64,000 bases of DNA. Origin: Arenicola marina. Its lineage: Eukaryota > Annelida > Polychaeta > Arenicolidae. The notes under the pieces were generated by a model that worked only from the letters and a program-made list of their open reading frames with translations, was not told the DNA's origin and made no database searches. Shown here piece by piece: positions 1 to 7,572 of the stretch (the first letter of the stretch is position 1; every line of letters starts with the position of its first letter). The stretch lies in the NCBI GenBank assembly GCA_964019135.1, contig OZ025257.1, positions 27,698,352 to 27,762,351 on the forward strand, written 5' to 3'. The position numbers and the translations under genes were made by a program.

Positions 1-772
1 GACCTACAAAATGCGTAAATCGCAACATTGGCCATATTAAAATGGTTTAATTAATAAATCCAGTAAGTCATTGTGTCAGAAACACTGCACGGAAAATACA
101 ACCTGTCTACAACAAACAGTGAGTAAACCGAAAAGTCTTGTGCCGAGTCACTTCCTTAACATTGATACACATCGCATAAACGGTGCGTACACTAACTTGG
201 CTGCCGATTGGCATGTCCTGAATAATATATACCTTTCGCTGTTTCATACACTGCCATACATAACGTGCGTAGACATCAGTAACAACAGATGATAGTTCAT
301 CGATGGATTAGTATCTGACCTCGTCATGCCCGCGTTTGTCGACGTCCTCAGCACGTGGGTTAGAAGGGGCTGGCAGGTCACTTGGTACACCTTTTGAATG
401 GGTCGAGGACGCCGTCTTCGTTTGAAAAGAAAACTGTCAGTTACACACTTCGCCCATCGGATTTACAATCACTACCTACTCACCTAATACCCACTGTATC
501 CACCTAGTGTCCTTTACACAGACAATAATACCTTAAATAGTGAAGCCCACGCAGCCATGTATTTCAACTATAAGGACCATTTGCTATAAGTTAGACAAAT
601 GGGAAATTACAAGATGCGCGACCGATCATGTGCTTGAAAGATGAACTTAGGTTGGGACTATGTGCGCTGCAATAACATATTTGTGCGTAGTTGACAGACT
701 TGTTATACCGGACGTGACCGACAGGACTACTGGCGAGACATTTTTTTGGTGGGAAAAACAATAGGAATAGTT
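1..772. other. No gene seen; 3' flank of the minus-strand fusion gene
   Basis: Short open frames occur here, but none shows family motifs, splice sites in phase or unusual composition. On the minus strand an ATTAAA-type polyadenylation hexamer (772-777) overlaps the stop codon of the last USP exon. That position is too early to be a convincing signal. No terminal inverted repeat that could mark the end of the transposon was recognised by eye. Confidence 0.5.
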
Positions 773-859
773 TTAATTAAACGTTCTTACGGGTTGGTCT
801 TGTGAAGCTGCTGAAGCGTTTGTTTTCGATCTCGTGTACACCAGTAGGTAAACACTCGA
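773..859 (-). CDS. USP exon 9 (last exon, C-terminal strand of the protease)
   Basis: A strong acceptor (TTTTCCTTGCAG, ending at 860) opens this 87-bp exon in phase 0. It encodes SSVYLLVYTR followed by a short polar tail and a TAA stop at 773-775. The VYLLVYTR string matches the conserved last beta strand of USP domains, usually written as AYxLxYxR. It follows exon 8 directly in both phase and family order. A GTAAGA donor-like string lies just before the stop, but translating through it gives a natural end. Confidence 0.75.
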   Translation of the reverse strand, partial: SSVYLLVYTRSKTNASAASQDQPVRTFN

Positions 860-1048
860 CTGCAAGGAAAATGACATGTTCATTTGTTCACACAATATGC
901 CGCAGGTTAGCCTATGTATTGTCATTGCATTATGCAGTCGAAATGTATAAAATTGTATTCTATTTCACCCATAATATATTAATTCTGCTACTTCCCATGC
1001 TTCAAAGAGAAAATTTAAAATGACGGAATCTTAATCTATTGATCTTAC

Positions 1049-1152
1049 CTTCACGACTTTTCTTCGCAAGTAACATTCGTCCATAATTTCTTCCACTCTG
1101 CAGTCGTCACAACGCAGAAAGCGATTTGAATTTGTCACCAGCACTGACCAGT
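1049..1152 (-). CDS. USP exon 8 (catalytic Asp segment)
   Basis: This 104-bp exon lies between the acceptor ATCCTTTCAG (ending at 1153) and the donor AAG|GTAAGA (intron from 1048). Its first two bases complete the Tyr codon of the GHY motif begun in exon 7. It reads on as WSVLVTNSNRFLRCDD and then VEEI. In USPs the segment after GHY is a strand ending in a W/F-x-x-(C/F)-(D/N)-D motif that carries the third catalytic residue, and here CDD fills that place. A longer open frame runs upstream to 1252, but the polypyrimidine acceptor and the phase match favour this start. Confidence 0.78.
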
Positions 1153-1316
1153 CTGAAAGGATAATTCTATTTGAGATGTTGCTCAGTTGTATAACCAAGT
1201 GCCCCGGCAAAGTTAACGCAATATTTGTCGGAGCTACCTTAAAGCTCTGCATTCATATTTGTTATGCACAGTAATGATCATCTGTCTAATCTAAGGTTGC
1301 ACGAACACAAACTTAC

Positions 1317-1350
1317 AGTGGCCGGAATGAATGGTCTGTCCGGTATGACA
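1317..1350 (-). CDS. USP exon 7 (catalytic His box, 34 bp)
   Basis: This tiny exon is bounded by the acceptor GTATTTTCAG (ending at 1351) and the donor T|GTAAGT (intron from 1316). It encodes CHTGQTIHSGH plus the first base of Tyr, giving the HxGxxxxSGHY signature of the USP His box. It is too short to stand out as an open frame and was found by following the splice phases. The preceding exon ends in LCAFI, and the joined LCAFICHTG matches the family pattern. This is the strongest single motif showing that the downstream part is a genuine protease. Confidence 0.82.
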
Positions 1351-1658
1351 CTGAAAATACGAAAACACCCATTTAGTATTGCAACATCGAAATGACTGAC
1401 TCCCTTTGCAGACTGTTACCTGCTATACATGGTAACAAAGCATCAACCGCCACTGCATGCATAAAGAAGCTGTAAGCAACATAACCAATCTGGACAGTTT
1501 GCGATCGAAAGACTCTATTTATCACTGTATTGGAAATGAGATACTATACAGAAAGTAACTGACAAAAGATCGCGCATCAACAACATCTTGATATTTGTGC
1601 TGGCGGCGCGAAAATTGCTTAGATAAAAATGCTATTTAAGTACTACTTAACTACTTAC
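1351..1658 (-). other. Intron 6 of the fusion gene
   Basis: This 308-bp stretch lies between exons 6 and 7. It starts with the strong donor ATC|GTAAGT and ends with TTTTCAG. No repeat, gene or other element was seen in it. Confidence 0.6.
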
Positions 1659-1725
1659 GATAAAGGCACATAGCTGAAACAGCTCTTCGCCTGCACCTGT
1701 CCCGAAACTTGTGAGATCAATGCAT
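1659..1725 (-). CDS. USP exon 6 (segment just before the His box)
   Basis: This 67-bp exon sits between the acceptor CCTTTTCTGCAG (ending at 1726) and the donor ATC|GTAAGT (intron from 1658). Its first base completes an Arg codon split after exon 5. It then encodes CIDLTSFGTGAGEELFQLC and AFI. This corresponds to the USP strand Y-x-L-x-A-(V/I) that leads into the His box. Entry phase 2 and exit phase 0 agree with both neighbours. Confidence 0.75.
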
Positions 1726-2325
1726 CTGCAGAAAAGGATGGATTTATTAGCAACTGATCAGACCGTTGGACAAAACGGCATGTCGTTAAAAACGTTTGTT
1801 TCTTCCAGATTGGTGCATCTCGTGTGGTGGGAGTGTTAAAGCAGCCTACTTACATTCGCATTACATTAAGACTAAAACTCTTATGATGCAAGTAAAAATT
1901 ATGATGCATGTTTTATCTCCTTGAGTCTGTAAAACACGAATTTCAACCTAAAAATGCGCGGTTTATTTATATCGCGTGGACGTCCTAGCGAGCCACTGTC
2001 GACATCACGCAGAATACCGAACAGCGAACAGGCGCTCAGGGATATAAAGCCGGCCACCAACTTCTGCTCCGGTGAACAAAGTTGCTTCTCTCCGGATATC
2101 CCACAGGCTTTCAGGATTTAAATTAAAGACAAAATATACTTATTTGACATGGAGAAGAAGTTGGTCATACAAACATGACAGAAAATATTACTTTAAGTAC
2201 ATCAACATTAGAACATCTCTGCTGTGCTTTAAACATGAAGAAGATATCATAAATCCAACAGATATAGGAAAACCGACAATTGTAGTCCGAGGATACACTA
2301 GAAGAAAACTAAGTTATTACATTAC
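1726..2325 (-). other. Intron 5 of the fusion gene
   Basis: This 600-bp intron has the donor AAG|GTAATG and the acceptor TTTTCTGCAG. On the plus strand it contains a TATAAA string at 2043-2048 and an open frame that runs on to 2371. Neither shows gene-like support. No transposon was recognised. Confidence 0.55.
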
Positions 2326-2463
2326 CTTTCGATGTCGACTGCCGTCGACAGCTTTCGGCTGTCTGCATTGAAACGCTTTACGGCGACTATGAAGACGTCA
2401 GCTAGTGAGTGAAATCGCATGGCCCGTGTGTGTCGCGTCCTTTCGTTGCAAGACTCGCAGTGT
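2326..2463 (-). CDS. USP exon 5 (second zinc CxxC and KRF motif)
   Basis: This 138-bp exon follows a long pyrimidine tract ending CTCCTAAAG (AG at 2464-2465) and ends at AAG|GTAATG. It encodes HCESCNERTRH, then LADVFIVAVKRF and KLSTAVDIE. In USPs the second CxxC of the zinc ribbon is followed by LPxxLxIxLKRF. Here CESC and LADVFIVAVKRF take those places. Both exon ends are phase 2 and fit exons 4 and 6. Having the two landmarks in the right order and spacing makes the assignment firm. Confidence 0.8.
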
Positions 2464-2641
2464 CTTTAGGAGAAGAGCAAGAAGACGGTTGTTTTTGTTG
2501 CTTAGACTTAGCATCATTTATTTCAGAATGTTTCATGTAAGAAACAATTATGTAAGGAACTACTTCAAAATGGCCCTAATAGAAAAAAAAACTTGAATTA
2601 CAGTTCAGCTGAGTAGGTAAAAAATAAGGATTAATACGCAC

Positions 2642-2772
2642 ACCGCATTGTCCTCGTGTAGCACTTCCTATTTGAAGAATTCACGAACGCAACTTTGAAC
2701 GCTGCAGGGAATGGACTGGGGAGCAGGTAGCTCAGTTTCAACTACGATTGCTCTTTCGTCAATGTGACGTGT
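2642..2772 (-). pseudogene. USP exon 4 (linker between the two CxxC pairs; one nonsense codon)
   Basis: The acceptor TCAATACAG (ending at 2773) starts a 131-bp exon. It encodes TRHIDERAIVVETELPAP, then SIPCSVQSCVREFF, and ends EVLHEDNAV. USPs carry a T-x-L-x-L-P segment between the two zinc CxxC pairs, followed by a helix ending in FF or FL and E-x-(L/V). The donor is the weaker GGT|GTGCGT, chosen because it gives the phase 2 that exon 5 requires. An in-frame TAG at 2668-2670, between FFK and EVL, interrupts it. It is one transition from a Gln codon and would cut off the catalytic His and Asp. Confidence 0.68.
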
Positions 2773-3019
2773 CTGTATTGATTAAATCATTTAAACATGT
2801 CATGGCAGTGGTAGCAAAACTGTCTACCCTGGACCATCTGAATTAACCCTAAGTAAACTATACGGATCTAATAGGAAGGGAAATAAAAAAAAAATGTAAC
2901 ATGCCAAGTATTTCAGGTAGATGTCAAGCTAATCATTGCACAGATGTGCCACTAGACAAACTATCAGTGAAACGTCAATCAGTGAAACTCAGCTGAACTT
3001 TCAAGTTCATGAAACTCAC

Positions 3020-3181
3020 CTGGCGACATGCGAGGCACGACAGAACTGTCCTGATCATATTCGGAGCATACCGCTTCAACTCACACAGTCTAGCCAGTAG
3101 ACTAGTGAGAAACATGGGAGCGTCTTGCTGTCTGCCGCGCTCCAAGACGTACCAATCGCTACGCACGTTCTCCATTGTCTC
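3020..3181 (-). CDS. USP exon 3 (QQDAxxF helix and first zinc CxxC)
   Basis: This 162-bp exon lies between the acceptor AATTTGTTGGCAG (ending at 3182) and the consensus donor CAG|GTGAGT (intron from 3019). It encodes ETMENVRSDWYVLERG and then RQQDAPMFLTSLLARLCEL, close to the USP pattern QQDAxEFLxxLLxxL, and ends in SCLACRQ. CLAC is the first half of the four-Cys USP zinc ribbon, and exon 5 supplies the second half. The usual Glu of the QQDA(H/Q)EF string is Met here. Phase 0 at both ends fits exons 2 and 4. Confidence 0.82.
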
Positions 3182-4104
3182 CTGCCAACAAATTTACCAA
3201 TATGAACACTTTCTACTTTCATGCCTTTGGTTTGGCCACGTCTCTGCATATATTGAAAAGTTGAATTTGAAATGAAATTCAACTCATTTATTAGCGCTAG
3301 GAAAACTCAACCTGTTTGTGACTGCGTCCCGCTCCTGCATGAAGGCAACCAGCGTGTTAGAAGCGGCGGCTCTGGGGTGAGCCTCGTTTTGAGGCGATGG
3401 AGGAGGTAAATTAGTTGGTCCGTGAGCGACGTTGCCGGCGTACGGCATCAGGTAGCAAGCTAGGCAATAGGGTCTGTAAGTGACATCACAGACAGCGCGC
3501 GTTCACCTCCAGCGAATCCGGTTTTGGGTACATGACGTTTCACCGCCCCACATACAAAGCATAGGGAGCTCTTTGTAATGGCGTGAAACGCACAGAAAAC
3601 CAGCGTCTTGCGATTTAAAACTAGTACGAGTATGAAGGTATACCCCCAAACATTTATTCCATATGGCTTTCAAATCTAACATTGCTATCATATCTCAAAC
3701 ATTAGTGAGTCTAGTTTGAGGCCCATAGTAAAGTATAGGGACCCGCTGACGCGTTGTACCCAGAACGGTTGTTTCTAGAGGTGAGCGCGCGCTGTCTGTG
3801 ACGTCACTTACATACCCTATTTAGGAAATGAAGGAAATGATCCAGAATACACCGCCCTGCGGAACAAGGGGCTGGCAGCCAGGTGAGTACCGTCGCGTTT
3901 GGGGAGCTGGTCATCGTTGAGTTACGTACGGGTTTAATCTGTCTTTGACTCTTAGCCGCTACATTTGCTTTCATTGCCTCGCCTCGGACGTATTCAAAGC
4001 AGACCGAGTCCGAATGAACCAAGGGGGTTAGATCTAAATTACACAACGAGAAGGGTAAAAGAGAGTAGAGAGAGAAATATGGTATTAAGTCCCATTTTAC
4101 GTAC
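3182..4104 (-). other. Intron 2 of the fusion gene, enlarged by a MITE
   Basis: This 923-bp intron has the donor CTG|GTACGT and the acceptor TTGGCAG. A 356-bp fold-back element occupies 3466-3821. Without it the intron would be about 567 bp. The rest shows no recognisable gene or repeat. Confidence 0.6.
3466..3821. mobile_element. Fold-back MITE-like element, family not identified
   Basis: The ends are imperfect inverted repeats. The left end reads AATAGGGTCTGTAAGTGAC and the right end, reverse-complemented, reads AATAGGGTATGTAAGTGAC. Both continue through TCACAGACAGCGCGCG and, after a short mismatch block, through TGGGTACA. Weaker pairing continues to roughly 100 bp from each end, so most of the element can fold back. 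It has no coding potential. TAGG flanks both sides (3461-3464 and 3822-3825) and may be a 4-bp target duplication, but this is weak. It lies inside intron 2 of the fusion gene and postdates that intron. Confidence 0.75.
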
Positions 4105-4211
4105 CAGTAGAACCGTTGGGTCTATGGGACCTAGAGTTTTTTCATCCTTTAGTTGACTAATGATGGTGATTACCATATCCAGAGGTAAATCGACGGCTTT
4201 GTTCAATGGCA
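4105..4211 (-). CDS. USP exon 2 (helix region after the Cys box)
   Basis: This 107-bp exon has an excellent acceptor (TTTTTTATGTCTCTGTTGACAG, pyrimidine-rich, AG at 4212-4213) and the donor CTG|GTACGT. Its first two bases complete a Val codon opened by the last base of the large exon at 5591. It reads VPLNKAVDLPLDMVITI, then SQLKDEKTLG and PIDPTVLL. USPs have helices and an x-I/V-x-P-x-x-L element here, between LNSVLQ and QQDA. Pattern alone would be modest evidence, but the exact phase match with both neighbours makes it convincing. Confidence 0.75.
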
Positions 4212-4858
4212 CTGTCAACAGAGACATAAAAAAGTACTAATGGAGCAGAAACATGTGTTATCAGTGAAGCCTGGTGTCCGTATTACTATGTGAATTCATA
4301 TGCACAAAACCTCGACAAAACATCCGCAAAACTAAATGGTAAACCGTCGCCCACAACAAGATGTTGCGTTGTGTGACCTACAGGGACACATGCATTGGCT
4401 AAGACACGTACAGGTTAAAAGTAAATCGAGACCGTAATCCGCAAGATGGGTGAGTACACCAGAAATCGGTCATCCATGCATATGTCATCTCGCAAACTAT
4501 CACGATTCAAGATTCTGTAATTCATGAGAATTATACCAGGGAACCCTAAGGATAGTGTTTAGTGGATAAAATAGGCGATGTCCACTCAAAGTCGATAGCG
4601 AAAAAATGTTTTGGATCAGCCCACTAGGCCATGCTGCCAAATCTGCTAAAGCGTCGTTAATGGTGCTTGTGGATATTAGTGACATGACAGCTAGAACCCC
4701 TTGAAGCGCCAAAGTGGTCACTCCTCATGCTAATCTGCCTGCACTATTCTTATAAACTGGAATCGAGGTATGTATTGCGTAGTATCTAATCATAGTCTCA
4801 TTTTGACATGTTGTATCATCCAGGCCTTTTACGGCACGGCCCAAATGCTGTTCGCGCC

Positions 4859-4891
4859 AACTTCTAGTGCAACTTCTAGTGCAACTTCTAG
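4859..4891. repeat. Short tandem repeat, 12-bp unit, about 2.7 copies
   Basis: The unit AACTTCTAGTGC is repeated twice in full and once in part. It lies in intron 1 and has no evident role. Confidence 0.85.
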
Positions 4892-5099
4892 GTAGTGCAT
4901 CCTGCCTGTAACTTGGGACCCTATGGGGTCTATGGGCGATGCCTCCCATTAGTTACCGCATTAAAATTTTGAGCCCGGCTCATGATAATGAAGGAATAGA
5001 AACATAATCTCTGTGATCTTGAATTTCGGCCTGCATATGCCATGAAGAAACTTGAGTAAGCCATTTCGATAATCTTTTGCTGAGTAAAATTTGACGGCG

Positions 5100-5540
5100 A
5101 TCAGTGACAGTCCTAAGAGACAGACAGACAGGCTCCCATTGCAAGTAGTTCGAAAGGCGCCAAAACAAGAACACAAAAATTGGACCAAAAACGCATGCGG
5201 ACAGTGCAGAACACGACACAAGAGCGACCAGCAGCAATCAGAAACAAATATAAGAACATCGCTCAACAATGACCAGAAACGAACCCAGGCACATTGCACA
5301 GCAATGTCCAGAAGCAAAGACGGAGTGGTCGACCAGGAACAAAAACTGGAAGATCAACAAGCATCGAATGAAATTATGACCCAAAGACAAACACAGTGAG
5401 TTCGGCCAAAAAACCCCAAAAGAAACATAACATCGACCGGAAACAAACAAGGCGAGACCGCTCAGCAAGGACTTAGAACAAACAGAGCAAAATGGACAAC
5501 TGTTACCACCTGAAACATACAGGATGTCCAGCAACTAACG
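5100..5540. repeat. Degenerate interspersed motif in an A-rich stretch
   Basis: On the plus strand variants of GACCAGAAACAAAC recur near 5271, 5306, 5331, 5378 and 5435, with irregular spacing of 25-57 bp. The stretch is poor in T and open in several frames as a result. It looks like an old, decayed tandem repeat inside intron 1. It may only reflect composition. Confidence 0.4.
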
Positions 5541-5590
5541 AAAAAAGATATTTTATGCATGTCATATAGCCTGCATTCGTATCGTCTTAC

Positions 5591-6638
5591 CTGTTAAGAA
5601 AGCTGACGAAATTTGCAAGACGGAGTTCAGCCAGCAGTTGTTTTCTTTGTTGATAATGCCAGCGTGCGAACACTTCTTGTTAGTGCCATCTGCAGCTTTC
5701 CTGGAACGCCCGGCAGTGGTACGCTGTTCTTGGTCCGGTTTCTGCCTTGATTTCCTTTGATGTGGTGACTGGCAGCTGTCAGTAGGAATCTTGCTGCTGC
5801 TCTCCTTCTCACCTCTTGGTTCCGGTACCACACGTGGTGATTGGTAGTACGAACCCACATCAACTTTGCGCTTCTTTTTCGCCCGCCAAGATTCTTCAGC
5901 AAGTTCAACAGGCCTCTTGCTTGCGTGCTTTTTGCTAGATTTCCCAGGCATTTCATAATTTCTGATGCGTCCCTTCAGGACCAAGTGCATCTGTCGGACG
6001 AATTGGCCGATCTGCACTCGCTTCCTGCCGCAGAGCGTTTCTGACTTCACCATCTTAAACCAATTTTCGACGGCAGAGTTTGTTATGCGCGAGTTCCGTC
6101 TGTCTCTCTGGGACACCTCGCCAACATGCCTTTCTGGTTGGAACATTACACCGGACCACAGCGGAAGCAAGTGCATGTAGCGTTTGTGAAACCCCTTGAA
6201 CGCACTCTTCATGCAGTATTTGTTAGTTTTGTCTCTTCCCTGAGGCTCCCGTTCTACCTTCGTCATGATCTTGTCGAAAATGTCCGTGAAAGGAGATGTT
6301 TCGCGATAGGTTCCCACTTCCGTTTGCGCATGGTTCGTGTCATCTCCGTTGAACTCTTCACCATCTGAATCGACCACTTCGTGCTCCATCTGTATCGCAG
6401 CCTTTAGGTATTTGAAGTGTGTCTCCCAAACCGTACTTTTGTTTTCAGGAAGAAACACATGACACATGCCTTCGAACAGCACTTTGGACTCATTCAAAGT
6501 ACGACTGTTTTGCAGTCTGGCGAAGCAGTAGGTGAACAATTTCCTCAATCTTTTGTCATTGACGGATTTCGTCAGTGAAACAACCACTTGTTTGATGAAG
6601 TGCGCCGCGCAGAGGTGAATTGTGGAAATGGTTCTCAC
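5591..6638 (-). CDS. C-terminal half of MULE transposase running into the USP Cys box
   Basis: This open stretch begins just after a frame change near 6637. It starts with the MULE-like STIHLCAAHFIKQ segment. It carries TNSAVENWFKMVK, whose Glu (about residue 191) fits the third acidic residue of the DDE triad, then a basic, Ser-rich linker with KKKRKV (about 254-259), near-identical to the classical SV40-type nuclear signal. It ends in GIINKENNCWLNSVLQ (Cys about 335), the USP Cys box usually written GLxNxGNTCYxNSxLQ. At 5591 it meets the donor ACAG|GTAAGA, and exon 2 continues the USP. Transposase and protease parts share one unbroken frame, so the fusion is seen directly. The GNT of the usual Cys box is ENN here. 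Confidence 0.75.
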
Positions 6639-7516
6639 GTAAGAAGCTTGGTATGCTTGCCATCCAATACTTCCTTTGAAAACGTAAGGTACGACTCAAC
6701 GTTCATCCCATTGAAAGCCAACAAACAAGCTTGTACTTCAGCCCAGCTGAAATCAGCTACAAATGCCAATCCGGTATGTAATTTCGAGCCCTTCAATCTT
6801 GTCATGGCATGGCGTAGGCGTAGCAACCAGTGACTTATTGACGGTACATCGTGGGCATTGGTCAACAGTTCTGTGATGGGAATGGGTGGATGCCCGGTGG
6901 CCTGGCCCTCTACAATAGCTGCATAATACAAAATTCTCTTTGATGCATCAGGGATATTCTGCACAGGGGCACACAGTGATCCGGTGGCATCAACATGCAC
7001 AAACTGACGCTGATGGCGAGCTAAACTAAAGAGAATGTCTATCTGTCGTTCCGTGTACATGATGACACTCAAAGGCGATAAGGCGAGGCCTTGCACGTAA
7101 CCCTTGATTAAGCGACTATCCTCGTCTTCCTGGGACAGCAGCGCCTGTGATACTTGCAGATCAATGACTGCTTCTCGATGTAGTTCTTCGCCTTGTCGAA
7201 CAGCTGACGCAATTTTCCGTAACACCGTCGGAGTTTGGCAGCGGGTCAAATTGCCAGCCTTGATGACATGTTCAGGAATCCTTCCAAGCTCCTCGTAGAA
7301 AAACGTAGTTGGCTGCTTACTCTTGAGGCGCTCGCCAACTCCTTGTCTTCTTTCGCCGCGGACGGGGAACTTCCTGATCTCACCTTCTTGGTGACACACT
7401 TCACCTTGCCGTATAACATGAACCTGGACTCCCAATTTGCTTCTGTGGTAAGACTTAAAGCAGTATTTGGCGCAACCGTTGAATTTGCAGTAAGCCGTGG
7501 CATAAGACAAGTCCAT
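6635..7516 (-). CDS. Zinc finger and N-terminal half of MULE transposase catalytic domain
   Basis: This is 293 codons. The N-terminus (residues 9-42) has YCKFNGCAKYC followed by a C-H pair, resembling the WRKY/GCM1-type finger common in MULE transposases. A basic and helical segment (48-125) follows, including GNLTRCQTPTVLRKI. The catalytic core has FVHVDATGS (first Asp, residue 176), LLTNAHDVPSISHWL and HTGLAFVADFSWAEVQACLL (second Asp, residue 255), ending AFNG...YL...L.GK. The frame ends in a TGA at 6635-6637, while the HLCAAH continuation is open in the frame overlapping it, so one small indel separates the halves. The marked ATG is probably internal. A frame change near 7525 and a TAA at 7570-7572 separate it from the repeat region. 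Confidence 0.7.
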   Translation of the reverse strand: MDLSYATAYCKFNGCAKYCFKSYHRSKLGVQVHVIRQGEVCHQEGEIRKFPVRGERRQGVGERLKSKQPTTFFYEELGRIPEHVIKAGNLTRCQTPTVLRKIASAVRQGEELHREAVIDLQVSQALLSQEDEDSRLIKGYVQGLALSPLSVIMYTERQIDILFSLARHQRQFVHVDATGSLCAPVQNIPDASKRILYYAAIVEGQATGHPPIPITELLTNAHDVPSISHWLLRLRHAMTRLKGSKLHTGLAFVADFSWAEVQACLLAFNGMNVESYLTFSKEVLDGKHTKLLT

Positions 7517-7572
7517 TGTCCGTATGTTTTTGCGCTACATGATTCTGCTTGAAAACAATCACGCAACAAGGG

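Larger units (their letters stand above)
4212..5590 (-). other. Intron 1 of the fusion gene
   Basis: This 1,379-bp intron starts with the consensus donor ACAG|GTAAGA at 5590 and ends at TTGACAG. Apart from a 12-bp short tandem repeat (4859-4891) and an A-rich stretch with a loosely repeated motif (5100-5540), nothing was recognised. Open frames on either strand in this stretch show no family motif. Confidence 0.6.

Noticed and set aside
1049-1252. Whole open frame as a single longer exon starting at an acceptor near 1247
   Set aside because: The start at 1152 has a better polypyrimidine acceptor and completes the GHY codon from exon 7. The extra upstream residues do not fit the USP.
2043-2100. 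Plus-strand promoter with TATAAA and the open frame at 2072-2371
   Set aside because: The site lies in an intron of the minus-strand gene, and the frame overlaps exon 5 in antisense. No coding motif supports it.
2719-2760. tRNA gene (TAGCTCAGTT resembles an A box)
   Set aside because: No B box, acceptor pairing or cloverleaf follows, and exon 4 of the fusion gene begins next to it on the other strand.
6638-6720. A frame change near 6690 instead of near 6637
   Set aside because: The alternative frame is open there by chance, but the YL...L.GK pattern of MULE transposases is in the first frame up to the TGA at 6635-6637.
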